This document shows, piece by piece, positions 1 through 12,472 of a DNA stretch of 64,000 nucleotides (positions are counted from its first letter, which is position 1; each line of letters opens with the position of its first letter). The DNA lies in assembly GCA_033439255.1 (NCBI GenBank), contig CM065880.1:2790001-2854000 (forward strand), given 5' to 3'. This stretch comes from Hericium rajendrae (lineage: Eukaryota > Basidiomycota > Agaricomycetes > Russulales > Hericiaceae). The position numbers and the translations under genes are program-made. The notes beneath the pieces are model-generated. The model did not search any database. It was not told the origin of the DNA and worked only from the letters and a program-made list of their open reading frames with translations.

Positions 1-1572
1 TTAGACAATAGACGGATCGTTGAATATCCAGCATTAGGCGCCCGGCCCTTCTGGGCCGTCTGTTCGAAGCAAGATGTTGATTGAAGCCAGCCCTTTCGAG
101 AATAAAGACGGTCAGTGACTCGATGTCCATCAACTCGTTATCTCGCTAAAGGTGAAATTTGACCGAAGGTATGCTTTGAAGTCCTTGTTCTGGGATTTGC
201 CATGTGCAACCGGGAAGCAGCGCGAAGCGCTAGCTCACCAGTCGAATATTATGACATATAACATTCTTTCGCAAGGAAGGCCGGTCCCCGGACGAGATAT
301 TCTGAGAACAATGGCTCAGATCTTTATGTAATGCCAAGCGATCACAAGAGCGCGCAGCACTGTGTTGCAAGGCTTTCACGATGTCTGTGGCATGTGACTG
401 TGCAGTTCTGATTTCTAGCAGGGAGCAGGCGGAACTTGCGACATGCAAGCTTCAGTGCAGCAGCAGTATGTAACTGTTTGGCAGGCAAGTCGACAGGAAC
501 TGGCTATCTCGTGCCCCGAACGTCAAGGCGCGCATAGCCAGCCGATATCCTGGAAATTCACCATAGCTGGATGCCTTGCGAGATCCACACGCGCCGGAAC
601 ACGGAACCTCACTCGACGTGATCTCAAGATCTGATCAAATTTCGTTCATTGATTAAATGGACCTCGGGACTCCGTTACATCCACGGTCTTGGCCTTTTTC
701 CTTTTCCCTACATCATCAAGCCCCCGGCGCTTGTTCTCCCTCTGTTCAACCGCAACAAAACCGACAGAAGCCAGCTCTTTCGAGAACAAGGACGATCAGT
801 GACCACCTGCGTGTTATGTCGCTAACGTTAGACCCTGACTTTCTGCTTCCAACTTAATTCGTCCAGGCTTCTGTGCAGAAGAATATCGAATATCGCAAGT
901 TCTGATACATACCGCTTCGTCTCGGAAGATTTCTTGTCTTCTCCTGCTTCTGAGCTACATACGGAACAACCCACAACGAGAATATCAAAGCGAACTATCA
1001 AAACAATTGGAATTCTTGATCACATGCTAAGCCGTCGTATGTAAATATGAGCTCAACCTGGTCATCACGCTTTGAACCGGCAGCCGAATGGAGAGCTCTC
1101 GCCCGAGGATCGAAAGGCTGATGCGCGTCAGCATTTTGGAAGACACGGACGGTCAGTCGCTACATACCCCTTCTCATAAATACAAATCTTGTTCGTTAAC
1201 AGCAATCCCTCTCGAAATATGTATTTGACCGTAACTTTAGGTACGCTGTGCCGACCACAGAGCCCGAAGCTCAAAGTTGTGTTTCAACGAGCGGGGAAAG
1301 ACTGTATGATTCAAATTATTATTTCCAGTTCTATCGGAACACAAGGATAATACGCCAATTCTTCTCCTCTTCTGAGGCTACACACGAGACAACCCAGGAC
1401 AAAACATATGAAGAGCGAGACAAGCGGGCAGGCCAACATTATAACTCCCAATACCTATCCACCTCTCAGCAAAAGACCCATCGCCAACCTCGACTCCCCA
1501 CCACCCATTCGCAGAGTCCATCTACACCCAACGCCGTCAGCCCCAACGCGGACAGAGCACCGCGAATCCGAC
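1..1572. repeat. Gene-free stretch with degenerate direct repeats
   Basis: No convincing gene. A block ending in a GGTCAGTGAC-like core recurs in decayed form near 80-120, 765-805 and 1130-1155. Each copy is preceded by words such as 'gccagcyctttcgagaa'. A second block (TTCTCCT..TCTGAG.CTACA..CG..ACAACCCA) recurs near 934-978 and 1361-1402. The copies look like an old segmental repeat or a dead transposable element. No terminal repeats or coding domain are visible. Confidence 0.4.
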
Positions 1573-2543
1573 CTACCAAGGAGAGCGGGGCTTGCGGACC
1601 AGCACACATATGCGCACGCGGAGCGGCCGGCCACGCGTACGGGGAGCCCAAGGGTCGGGGCGCTGCGCCCTCGGAAGAGGAAGCAGCGCGCGTTTCGCCT
1701 GGGGTGCGGATGATGATCAGCGCGGACGCAGACTCCAGCGCGGAGGCGCATACGTACCACCAGAATGTCCCGGTTTCCAGTCGCGGCCTGCGTCAAATGG
1801 GAAGCGAGATGAGAACGCCGCAGACGCAAGGCGGAGTCAGGGCGGCACGTACCGCGGTGTCGACTCTCTGGACGGCATTGCGAGCAGCTTGCACGCGTTC
1901 GAACTGCGCGGCGGAGATTAGCAGAGGTGGGTCGACGGGCGGCGGCACGTACGTTCTCGGTCACAGCCCGCACGTCCGCGGCGATCTGTGCGTGCTGCGT
2001 CTGCAGCTCCCGACGAAGCCCCTGCAGCGTCCACATCTCCCGACCGAGCCCCTGCAGCTCCTGCAGCAGCCCCTGCAGCTCCTGCATAAGCCTCCACATC
2101 ACTGGCCCGGGCCCCTGCATCTCTACATTGGCCCGCTGGGCCTGTTGCAAGAGCGCCTGTGCCTGCTGCTCGACACACTGGATCTGCTGCTCGAGCATCC
2201 GGTTCTGCTGCTCGAGGCGCTGGGTCTGCTGCTCAAGACGCTGGGTCTGCTGCCCGAGGCGCTGGGTATGCTGCTCGAGACGCTGGGTCTGCAGCTCGAA
2301 GCTGTCGATCTGCTGCCCGAGCCCGGCGACGGTGCGCTGGATGCCCTGCACGTGCTGTGCGCCCCGTGCATTCGTCTCGGTCTGCATGTCGCCCCGTGCA
2401 CTCGTCTCGGTTTGCATGTCGCCACGGACCAGCTGGAGGTGCGCTCTGATGGTGTCCAACTGCGCCAAGATGAGCTCCGTCTGGGCGTGCGCTGTTGCGG
2501 TTGCCGGATCTGGAGGCGCGTTGGGGGCGGGGGCGTCTGCCAT
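1573..2543 (-). CDS. Hypothetical coiled-coil protein, Gln/Glu/Leu-rich
   Basis: The ATG at 2543 opens a frame with an Ala/Pro-rich start (MADAPAPNAPPDP). A run of near-identical heptads follows, with QTQRLEQ or QRLEQQT units repeated about six times at roughly residues 85-130, and then LQELQGLxxEM units. This is a clear coiled-coil rod. A likely first intron begins at GTACGT after residue ~195 (TEN) and ends in CGCAG, with a CTAAT branch site. Two more GTACGT introns can be placed, which gives a stop near 1573. Without splicing the frame turns Arg/Cys-rich, a sign of non-coding sequence. No family is recognised. The repeats make the region prone to length variation. The exon model after residue 195 is uncertain. 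Confidence 0.5.
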
Positions 2544-3119
2544 TGTGGGGCGAGTGTCGGCAGGTGAATAAGTGAATGGAGAAGGTCGAGGAAAATGGGG
2601 TTGGGTGGGTGCGATCCATTCCTAAACGCATTTTATACGTGTGGTGGTAGTTCGGGCCACCGGGTTGATATGCAACTGTGTCTGGTACGAGTGGTTTGAA
2701 TAGCAAAAAAGGCCAGCGGTCCGGGACAGAAGGGGCTGACGACTAGACCTGACGTTTAGCTCGCGCGCCACGCTCCGAGTTGCTGGTGAGTTTCATCGCG
2801 GAGCCGACTTACTTATAAGAATTCTAGCCTAATAGGTCGCTCTTGTGCCATGATGCAGAATGCTTGATCAAGACCATACAATAAAATGATACGGGAGGTA
2901 ATCATAGGAATACAGCAAAGTACGAAAACATAAAAGGATGGGGTGTATGCAAAGAATGAGAATACAGCGTGTAATGTAATGCAAGGAATAAGAAATGAAC
3001 GCATAAATCTCCAAAAGACAGAAATACAGAACGAAAGGAAAAACTGTCAGCGGCAGAGGCTCGTTCAATCTACTAAAATACAAAAACAATCAAGACCGGG
3101 CTCCATGCAGACCGCGTGC
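2544..3119. other. Intergenic, 576 bp
   Basis: This is the upstream region of the coiled-coil gene plus A/T-richer sequence from about 2800 to 3060. No RNA gene, repeat or gene is supported. Confidence 0.5.
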
Positions 3120-3632
3120 TCACGTACTCGAGATAGCGTCGAGGACGACGAGCCCTTTCAGTGCCCGGTTGGTGTTGCTGCTGCTGCTCCTGTGCCCGAG
3201 CTCGACGCGTGGCGGCCCCTGCGATAGCGGCGTCTGCATCCCGTTCTGCGGGCTGCGGGTGGATGGAGGCCCAGCGCCCTCGTGCTCTTCTGGAACGGTG
3301 CCCGGGCGTGTGGGCGAGTCAGAGCTGCCGATCGTAAATGCGCTGTCCACCGAGCTCGTCTGGTCACTAGGTCAGCATTAGTTGAATATGTGAGGTTAGG
3401 GATTGGAAAGCAGACGTACGGAGCGCCGGCTCTCTCGCCGCTGGAGGGCGGAGGGCGGAAGATCAGTGAGTTGCAGCTCAGGAGGCGTGGTATCGGGCGG
3501 GACGAGCGGGGTGTTGAAGAGGAGCGTGATGATGGATATGAGGGACTCTGTTATGGAGCGAGAGGACGCGGTACTGGATGGTTTTGGGGGCGAAGTAGGG
3601 GGCGAAGGCGGTGTGGTTGAGGGCGAGGTCAT
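3120..3632 (-). CDS. Small Ser/Thr/Pro-rich hypothetical protein
   Basis: The ATG at 3632 starts a Pro/Ser/Thr-rich segment (MTSPSTTPPSPPTSPP), followed by a short hydrophobic helix (LISIITLLFN). A GTACGT donor after RRESRRS and a nearby CAG acceptor, with CTAAT between them, join it to TSSVDSAFTIGSSDSP and a Ser-rich tail that ends at 3120. The product would be about 140-150 residues with no known domain. Another ATG at 3998 (MSRRVRVRRKSG) could be an upstream exon of the same gene, but I could not place a clean splice between them. It may be a basidiomycete-specific orphan or a spurious call. Confidence 0.35.
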
Positions 3633-4562
3633 GGGGGGTCGTTATGGTATGATGACAGGGTGGACGCGTTTCTCGAGTCCGCCTTCTAGGAAAGTGGTGC
3701 GCGTAGCGGTATGCAAGAGGGTGGAGAGGTGTAAGCGGTATATACGGGACGCAGGGGGTCTGTGGGCAGACAGGAGACGGTGCGCGCGAAGGGTGGAGTG
3801 CGAGGAGGATGTTGGATGGAATGACGTACTTGTAGCAGTCTGGATCGAAACTGCACCCGGCGTCGGTCCAGATCCAATTTCGTCAAATCGTTGGAAATAG
3901 ACCGCATTCCGCAGCAAATCGGGCCTCGTTAGTGCGCTTCGGAGCGGAACTTGGGCCTTCGAGCCGGACTTCCGGCGCACGCGAACGCGACGCGACATAT
4001 TCTGGAAAAAGACGCGTCTCTACTCTTGGATCCTCGTAAGATACATAAAGGACATGTTCTTTACAATATGTAGGACTGTTGTTCTCTAGTCCTGTACATG
4101 GTATGAGTCATCATTTAGCGTTACTGCGGTGCTGACAGCTGGTCCAACCAATTGCCTTACTCGGGAAATGAAGAGTCACCCAAGGAAGACGTATGACGGT
4201 ACCGATCCGTAATGGAGCGCCTGAAAGTCAGCTGCGAATCATCAGCGTGAGCAGGCTGTAAATGAGAGCAGAGAAGAAGAGGGAAAGTGAGAGCGCGCGC
4301 TCCGGACTGTGCGTCGGGAAGGGCCGTATTTGTGAGCGTGGCAGGCAGTGGCATCGCGACGCGCCCACTGTCGAACAACTCGGCCTGCTCTTGGCAGTCT
4401 CTGCCGCAGCTATCTCCTCTCTATACCACGCGGCTTATATCCTAGCTAGTCTTCCTATACCTCTGGTCGCATCTATCTTCCTTCTCTTTTCCTTTCTCTT
4501 TCTGGCTCGAGGTCCGCGTGTCGTGCTAGCTCTGACTGAGGCTCTGCATTTCTCGCCATACC
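3633..4562. other. Intergenic, 930 bp, possible 5' exon of the small gene
   Basis: 3830-3998 on minus can encode a basic peptide (MSRRVRVRRKSG..) that may belong to the gene at 3120-3632. The rest is the promoter region of the SepH kinase gene. It is pyrimidine-rich from about 4400 to 4520 just before the start codon, as is common in basidiomycete promoters. Confidence 0.35.
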
Positions 4563-7500
4563 ATGGCCACCGACTCGTCGATGTCTCACGCGTCAAACTC
4601 GTCCAATCCGCGATTGCTCAATGACTTTGTGCGTGCCAAGGGTTGCATAGCGTGCTGCGGTCTTACCTTTCTCGCAGCAACTCGGCGACTCGCTCGGGAA
4701 GGGCGCGTTTGGGCAGGTCTACCGTGCGTGTCTACCCAACACGCGCTGCATTATAGTGAGAGCTGATCGACTACAGGCGCGCTCAACTGGGCCACTGGAG
4801 AGACTGTCGCGGTGAAGGAGGTTCAGCTGGGTAACATTCCGAAAGGCGAGATCGGCCAAATTATGGTGCGTGACTTCATTGCAGGGTCCCTGAATATCCC
4901 CGCCCGAGGCTCCATCCACATTCCCACCACGGTAATGGCTCGTCTTTCTGGTCACTCAAGTGTTTGGTCTTGGACGGTCGACGCTAATTCGAGTTGCGTG
5001 TGAACTACCCTCGAAAACTCAAGCTCAGGCTAAACGAAGACACCTTCCATATGGCCGCTTCTGCACAATTGCATGCCTGCCATCGAAGTTGCTTTATGCT
5101 CGCGATTTAATGTAGGATCAAGCGAGAGCTCTTGAAGCTCGTGCAGTTTAATGATCTTGTCTGCAACCAAGGATGCCTCAGCAAGTCAACGATACCTATA
5201 ACCATCGATGTATGCTGCCTGTCTGCTTTACACTTCTCTGCTCACATTCTGCACGATCCGAGCATCGTGCACACGGATGACGAGACCGACGCATGCTCGT
5301 CGCCGTTGATTTACCTTACGGGATCCTAGGATCGTCTTTTTCCGCAGTCGCTGGCGCTCGTACTTGGGCTGCGGTTTGTCTCCACGCGACCTATTTCGTC
5401 GAGATCTCAAATCCACGACGTTCAGTGCGATATGAGGACGCTATTGAAGATCACCATATTACCATTGTGTACCATGGGACACCTTGCGGCGTTAAGGTGG
5501 AATCCTAGACTCTATTTTAGTGCTCTTAGATGCGGGACGCTTGCAGCGACACTATGAGGGTGCCGTCTGGGATATTCAGGGATCCTCTCATCGTATCACT
5601 TACATATGCTGATCTCCGTTGCTTCCAGTCAGAAATTGATTTGCTCAAGAATCTAAACGTACCGTCTGTCTACTCCCTTCCCAAACCTGGAACTAACGCA
5701 CCCCACAGCATCCGAACATTGTAAAGTATAAAGGCTTTGTGAAGACACGAGAATACCTGTACATTATACTAGAGTACGCCCTCCCCCCCTCCCCGCGCGC
5801 GGCGGCTCACGCGCCGCAGGTTCTGCGAGAACGGCTCGCTGCACAACATCTGCAAGCGCTTCGGCAAGTTCCCCGAGAACCTCGTCGCTGTATATATCTC
5901 GCAGGTCCTCGAGGGGCTGGTATACCTGCACGACCAGGGCGTCATCCACCGCGACATCAAGGGCGCGAACATCCTCACGACGAAGGACGGCGCGGTGAAG
6001 CTGGCGGATTTTGGTGTTGCGAGCAGTACGACGACGGGCGTGGCGAATGACGATGCGGTGGTGGGCAGTCCGTATTGGAGTGAGTGATGGGCGTGGGGAG
6101 TGCAAGTCCGTCTGCTGATGTTTTGATGTAGTGGCTCCGGAAGTTATCGAGCAGTTCGGTGCAACCACGGCGTCGGATATCTGGTAAGGACTCATCTCTT
6201 GTAAGATGGTCGTTCTCACCGCGACGACATGACTTCAGGAGCGTAGGGTGCACGGTCATCGAATTGCTCGAGGGTCGTCCGCCGTACTACTTCCTCAAGC
6301 CCATGCCCGCGCTCTACCGCATCGTCCAGGACGATTGCCCGCCCATCCCCGAGGGCGCCTCGCCCATCGTCAAAGACTTCCTGTACCACTGCTTCCAGAA
6401 AGACTGCAACCTGCGCATCTCGGCCAAGAAGCTGCTGCGGCACCCGTGGATGGTCGCCGCGAAGAAGCAGATGAGCGACGGGAAGAGCGCGCGGGCGCAG
6501 AGCGACGGGCCGACGGGCGCGCGGCCGCTGAGCAACTATAACTTCGACGAGGCGGTGCTGAAGGTGCAGGAGTGGAACGAGGCACTGAAGTGTGAGCGAA
6601 TTTCTATGTTCACGGTTTGATTCTCTCTAATGCGTGCTCAGCGCCCACGCGGCCGTCGAAGCATCCAGCACAGCAGCGCGATCCGGCGGCACGCCGTCCG
6701 ATTCTCTCGCCGATGGCGTCGCCGACGGACGCTGCATTCCATGTATCATCTTCGATTCCAATATCCACGTCGTTAGGGTCCCAGCTGTCTTCTGCTAGTT
6801 CCGGGAGGAAGGTTCCTGCTGTCCCAGCCCCCAAGGCTGCGCCTCCACTTGCGCTCCCCGTGCCTGCCGTGCTTCAGCAACCAGAAGAGCAGACCGACAA
6901 CTGGGACGACGACTTCGAGGAGGGCATCTCCTTCTCCAAGCTGCAAGGTACATACGTCCTACTCCCCTCTCCCACTGCCTTTGCTCACCCCCACCCTCAG
7001 CGCTCGAGAAAACCGCCCTCGAAGACGAGAAACCCGAAACAGAAGAGAACGCCCAGACGATCCGCCCGACGCGCAGCCCGGGCAGCGGTGCCGCGGCCAA
7101 ACCGCCCAGCGACATCGACCCGATCGTGGAGGACTACTCGGACGTGATGTGGGACGAGGACGACGCGCTCGCGGAGAAGGTCGCGGACTTCCGGCTCAAG
7201 AACTCCGTGCGCCGCGGGCTGTTCCACCCGGACGACATCAAGACGTCGTTCGGCGCGTCCGCGTCCGCGTCCGTGCCCGTGTCGCCCGGCCCGCGCACCG
7301 CGCCGCTGCCCGACGTCGGGCTCTCGCTCTCACGCAAGGCCTCGCGCGGGGGTCTGGCGCCGCTCACGCCGTCGGTGGGTTTCCCCGTGCCGGGGCCGGC
7401 GTCCGCGTCGGCGGCGGCGCGGTCGCATTCGCGGAGCGGCTCGTGTGCGGATGGGTCGTTTGGGCGTGCGGAGGCGAGGCGGGTGTATAGCCAGAGGGTG

Positions 7501-10123
7501 TTCGGGAAGTATGCGGAGGATGACGACGACGAGGATTATGACGATGTGTTTGGAAAGCCGAGCGGCGCGTGTAAGCTGTGTTGGCTTGATGTGGAGTGCT
7601 GCGTGCTGATGCTTTTTTGGTTGCAGTGACGGAGCAGCCGACGCAGACGCTGCAGCTCAATACGAGGCTGTCGAATAAGTCATGGGTGAGTCTTCTGCGC
7701 CACGCATATATGCTTTGTCACTTAACCTGAGTCCAGCTGGGAGACGAAGACACGGACGAAGAAGATCCGTTCGCCGAGGTACGCTGTGTCTTGACTGCAG
7801 TTCTTGCAGAATACTAAATTGCCTCATCCCAGATCGACGAGGGCTACGCGGAAGACGACCTCGAAGCAAATCTACAGCGTGACAAATACGCGCGGCTCAC
7901 GAACGCGGTGAACCAGCTCATCGACGAGCTGACGCCGTCCGCGCCGGACTTCCAGCTCCGCGATGCGTGCGAACAGCTGGTATTTTTCTCCTTGCGAACT
8001 CTGTGGAATTTATCCTGATGCAGAAGCAGATTGCAATTATGTCGGACGCGCCGGAGATGCAAGGCCAGCTTGTTTCGTCGCATGGCATGCTTGCGATTCT
8101 GGAGGTGCTCGAGGGCCGATGTTCGCGTGATGTGGTGGTGCGGCTGCTGCAGATTGTCAACCTGGTGCGTTGTTCCTATTCGACACTGGCGTATTGTCTG
8201 ATTGTCGGCTGGCGTTAGCTTGTCACTGCGGATGCTGGGTTCTTGGAGAGTTTCTGCTTGATTGGGTGCGTTGTTTGTGGGCTGCATATTGCACAATTTC
8301 TAATGTCACTTGCAGAGGCATTCCGGTGCTAATGGGTAGGTTGCGATAGCACTATATTTGATCGTGTATTGACATTTTATCGCAGGCTTCACGTCAAAGA
8401 AATACACCTCGGAATGTCGACTGCAAGCATCCAATTTCATTCAACTCCTTTGCCATGCATCTGTATTGACCCTGCAGATGTTCATCTCGTACGCATGACC
8501 CGCTCCTCTCACCGACCTCCCTCATAACAGCCCTCTACAGATGTCGCGGCCTGAAGGTGCTCGTCGACCTCCTCGACGAAGACTTCTCAGAGCAGAGCGA
8601 CCTGCTCGTGCACGCGCTCAACGGCATCGGCAGCGTGTTCGAACTGCAGAGCCCGACGACGAAGAACGACTTCTGCCGCATGTTCATCCGCGAGGGTCTG
8701 CTCGACCCACTATCGTCCGCGCTGTTAAACGTCATGGCGGCGCATGGCGACGTCGCGTCCGAGATGAAAAGGAAGATCATACAGATATTGCTTGTGTTCT
8801 GCCAGGTGTCGCAGTCGGATATCCATGTGCGCAATGCGATGGGGACGCGCAAAGTCGTGCGACGTAGGTGCTCTGTGCTTAGTCCATGCAGAAGCTCACA
8901 CCTTCGTACAGGTTTGTTGCGGGCTTGCGAACTGCTTGAGCCGGAGTACCTGGTGCAGATGCTCAAGGCGATCAAGCATCTGTCGATGAACTCCAACCTG
9001 CTGGAAACCCTCGAGAACGCGAAAGCCATCGAGATCCTCGTCCGTATTCTTGACGAGCAGAGCAGTGGTCCGCACAGCACGGTATGCGATGCCTTCGTCG
9101 AATCATCTACCCGCAGTGCTCACAGTCCCTACAGGAAATGTCGAATCACATCCTGCAGACGTGCTATAACCTCTGTCGCTTGAACAAAGCGCGGCAGGAA
9201 GAGGCTGCAGAAGCCGGCATCATCCCGAGCCTGATGCGCGTAATCGAATCGCGGCCGCACCTCAAGCAGTTCGCGCTGCCGATTCTGTGCGATCTTGCGA
9301 GTGCGGGCAAGAGCTGTCGCAATTTGCTCTGGCAGCATGATGGACTGTCGATGTACATCAAGCTGCTCACCGATCCGTATTTCCAAGTCAGCGCGTTGGA
9401 GTCGATTCTTTCGTGGTATGTACGTCTTCACTGCGATGACGACAACTTCTTATGGATTGGTGCAGGTTGCAGGAAGAAACTGCTCGCGTCGAAGATGTCC
9501 TGATCAAAGTAGAATCCCTCGAAGCTCTCCTCAAGTGCTTCGTCTCTGCGAAAGCCAATTCCTTCGAGAACATCCTCGACCCGTTCCTCAAGATCTGCCG
9601 CATCTCCACCACGATCACCATCGGCGTCGCGAAATCGCAGTTCTTCCGGCGCGTCATCGAGAAGCTGGGCAACAGCAAAGCCGTCGTGAAGCTCAACCTC
9701 CTGCGCATCCTGCGCACCGTGTGCGACGTGCACCCGAACCGCGCGATCCTCGTCGAGCGCTACGGGATCTACGAGCTCGTCGCGCGGCTGAAGGAGGAGG
9801 ACGGCGCGGTGCTCGTGCGCGAGCTCGCGCGCGAGATCGAGCCGACGCTCGCGCCCGCGCTGCGCCCTGCGCCGGCCAAGTCCGTCCTGAAGGGTCTCGA
9901 TACGCCGCGCAGTGCGATCGCGCCGAAGCGGCGCGCGAACCGCCGCACCGCGAGCGAGGCGTCCGCCGTGCGCGGGCCGTCGCCTGGGCGGACGGCGAGT
10001 CTCACGCCGCTGCGCGGGCACGGGCAGGGTGGCGGGAGCAAGTCGAAGATCCTGCCGGCGCAGCACAAGCTGGGCGACGTCCCATGGGCGCCGGAGAGCG
10101 TGCATGGTCATGGGCCGCGGTGA
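4563..10123 (+). CDS. sepH: Septation initiation (SIN) kinase, SepH/Cdc7 family
   Basis: This is a serine/threonine kinase of the STE11-like Cdc15/Cdc7/SepH family. It links the Spg1 GTPase to cytokinesis and septum formation at the spindle pole body. After about 20 residues the kinase domain shows the glycine loop [16 protein letters not shown] with its Lys, catalytic HRDIKGAN, the DFGVAS loop, GSPYWMAPEVIE, and [15 protein letters not shown]. The tail after HPWM is long. It has an acidic stretch ([27 protein letters not shown]) and then helical armadillo-like repeats to the C-terminus, matching the layout of fungal SepH. I count about 20 introns and about 1,280 codons. Splice junctions were placed by homology, for example introns 4629-4677, 5774-5819, 6080-6131 and 6184-6238. 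Intron 3 (4866-5628) is far longer than the rest. The start ATG lies in a CCATGG context. The gene appears intact. Confidence 0.93.
4866..5628 (+). other. 763-nt intron inside the SepH kinase gene
   Basis: The donor GTGCGT follows the codons for GQIM and the acceptor TTCCAG precedes SEIDLLKNL. These kinase segments are adjacent in the family, so the whole interval is intronic. All other introns of the gene are about 41-58 nt. No coding domain, terminal repeats or structured RNA is evident in it. Confidence 0.75.
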
Positions 10124-10626
10124 TGTGGTTGATCGTTGTTCTCGGTCTGATTATACTGTATTGTAATTTCTGGGTCCATGTTTCACGTTCATTGCTCGTC
10201 TCGCATCGCATCATATCGGTCGTTACGCATCGCACGCATCACATATATCGCTCTTTCTCATGTTTTTTTTTTCCCTTCGATCTCTCGTTGCAAACACGTG
10301 CCTATCTGCATTGGTCCGACTCTTCTGGGAACATTACTGTATTGGCGGTGCGATACCCTTAATTCAGTGGATTGGGAAGGAGTGATCGTTGGTTACATCC
10401 GCTCGACGCGAGGAATGTGTGCTTTGTCCGTCCTGACGATCGGGGAAATGGCCCCGATTCATGAGCCAGGCCTTGCCACAGGTCTTCACAACATTGCTAT
10501 CTTCCATTACAGTAAACGAAATTGAGGGACTTTATGTTCCTCTCCAGACTACTCCATTATAGAGTCCTCACCTATCATCACGGTGCGTGTGGCAATCTCC
10601 AGGGAGCGGCTTTTGACAATATATCA
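10124..10626. other. Intergenic between convergent genes, 503 bp
   Basis: This is the 3' flank of the SepH gene and of the coiled-coil gene on the opposite strand. It has a T-run at about 10263-10271. No feature is supported. Confidence 0.5.
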
Positions 10627-11169
10627 TCATGATCGGCAACCGGGGCTGAGAAGTCTTGAAGGATACGGCCGACGATTACTCGTTCCAGGGGCCCCACCAG
10701 AGTGCGCGCCCTGCATTTCTGATCGCATGTACAGCGCGCGCCAGAGCTCCTTCATCTGCCTTTCCTCCGCCAGCAACTTCTCAGCCGCATCAGCTCGCTC
10801 GCATGCCTCCCATGCCGTCCTTCTCGAAGCCTCCGCCTCCTTCTCCGCGCGTCCTGCCCGCTCCTCCGCCTTCCGCGCCTCGCGCTCGCGCTTCACCTGC
10901 ACGCGCGTCAAAGCGTCGACTTCCTTCTCTGCGCGCTCCGCCTTCTTCTGCTCCTCCTTGAGCTTCTTCCCAAAGTCCTTGGCGCGCACCTGCTCACGCG
11001 CGAGCCGCGCGCGCAGGTCGGGGATGTTGGCGGTCTGTGCACGTTGGCGCGTGGCAGTCAGCAGCGCCGCGATTGGATTGGCTCTTCGCTCCAGCGCGCG
11101 GGCATGACGGACTGCACCGGCTGCCACAAGAGCGGCTTTCTGAGCGGGTGATCTGCGAGCGCGAGCCAT
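10627..11169 (-). CDS. Hypothetical basic coiled-coil protein, single exon
   Basis: An uninterrupted frame of about 180 residues starts at the ATG at 11169 (MARARRSPAQKAALVA). The upstream extension of the frame has no ATG. Residues ~60-150 are almost pure Lys/Glu/Ala/Arg helix (KKLKEEQKKAERAEKEVDAL and onward), so a long coiled coil is predicted. The tail is Gly/Pro/Arg-rich. The N-terminus is Ala/Arg-rich and could target nuclei or mitochondria. No family is recognised. It is divergent from USB1 with about 230 bp between the start codons, so the two may share a promoter region. Confidence 0.6.
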   Translation of the reverse strand: MARARRSPAQKAALVAAGAVRHARALERRANPIAALLTATRQRAQTANIPDLRARLAREQVRAKDFGKKLKEEQKKAERAEKEVDALTRVQVKREREARKAEERAGRAEKEAEASRRTAWEACERADAAEKLLAEERQMKELWRALYMRSEMQGAHSGGAPGTSNRRPYPSRLLSPGCRS

Positions 11170-11397
11170 CCGGGGAAATTGTATGGTGTTGGTGGGTGGA
11201 TAGTGAGCGCGCGAGTTGGGCGTCGACGACAACTTGAAGATACGCTGCCACGATGAGACGCGTCAATGCGCGCAAATAGACGCGTTGATCGCGTCACGTG
11301 TAGCGCGAATGTTGCGTCCCGCGGCGGGCCGAGGGCGCTTATTTCCTCCTGCTGGGCAAGGCGCCTACGTTTTCTTGGTAAGTTGTCTACTACGTTC

Positions 11398-12472
11398 ATG
11401 AAACGTTCTTCGGCCCTCGTATCCTATTCAGACTCTTCAGACTCAGACAATGATTTGGTAGCAAATATCCCAGAGCCAAAGAAGCGCAAGCTCCCCCCGC
11501 TAGCCTCAAGTCTCACGGTCCCAGTGCCCGTCGACGACCCCTCGAAGCACCAGGGCCGCATCCGCACGACGCCGCACGTGGAGGGCCAGTGGGCGGCCTA
11601 CGTGTATATTCCCATTCTTCTTCAGGAAGAGGAGAACAAGAAACTGCGGGGCCTTGTGCGGAAGGTCATACGTCGCGCGAGGGACGTGGAGCCGGCCTTA
11701 CAGGTTTTGGGGACCAGTGCGCCTGCGAATGGGAATGAGGTGGCGGACAGCGCGGTACCTGTGGAGCTGCATATCTCGTTAACGAGGCCTTTTTATCTCC
11801 GTGCACATCAAAGGGAAGATGTAAAAAGGGCCGTGAGGGCGGTGGCGAAAGCACATAAGCCGTAAGTGGTTCTTATTTCCTGCAGCCCTAGTGCATGTCT
11901 TCATAGGAGCATTCTTTCTGATACGCCTTGATAGTCACTATGCTGCAGATGAGGTGCGTTGCTGATTCGTTTCCTCCAGGTTTACGGCGTCATTCGCGAC
12001 CTTGGCCGAGTTGACAAACGACGAGCGGACGAGGACATTCCTCTGCATGGAGGTCGGAGCCGGCCACTCAGAGGTACGTGCGACTTCCGGGATCCATGTA
12101 CCTTAGCTTACGACATAATCGTAGTTTCAGAAGCTCTCAGACGCGCTCACCCCCACGCTTCGCGCCTTCCGACAAAAAGAGTACTACGAGCAGCCGCGCT
12201 TCCACGCGTCCTTCGCATGGGCGCTGCTCACCCACCCCTCGCAGCCCTCAACGCCCACACCACCGAGCACGCCCACACCAGAGCCGGACGCCGTCTCGAA
12301 GGAGTCTCCGCCCCCGTCCGTCTGCACCCCGATCGCCGCGCTTCCTGATGACCTTATGTCTTCGCTGCAAGCCGAGTTCGGCAGTGCGCTCGCGTCGCAG
12401 GCAGGCGTGTTCGATGTCCGGACGGTACGGGTACGCATTGGCAAGGACGTCTCGGAGTGGGCGCTGGGATAG
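11398..12472 (+). CDS. USB1: U6 snRNA 3'-5' phosphodiesterase Usb1/Mpn1
   Basis: This is a 2H-family exoribonuclease that trims the oligo(U) tail of U6 snRNA and leaves a protected 3' end. It acts in the nucleus. Both HxS/T signature motifs are visible: ELHISLTRPF at the end of exon 1 and RFHASFAWALL in the last exon. Between them lies SFATLAELTNDERTRTFLCMEV, as in the family. The N-terminus carries the usual acidic Ser/Asp stretch followed by PKKRKLPPLA, a likely nuclear signal. Introns lie at about 11863-11978 and around 12074-12127. The second motif is followed by a Pro/Ser/Thr-rich insertion before the C-terminal strand (VFDVRTVRVRIGKDV). The stop is at 12470-12472. It looks intact. Confidence 0.85.

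Noticed and set aside
1455-2543. Unspliced 362-codon reading of the coiled-coil gene
   Set aside because: After about residue 200 the composition turns Arg/Cys/Ser-rich and a canonical GTACGT..CGCAG intron with a branch site is present.
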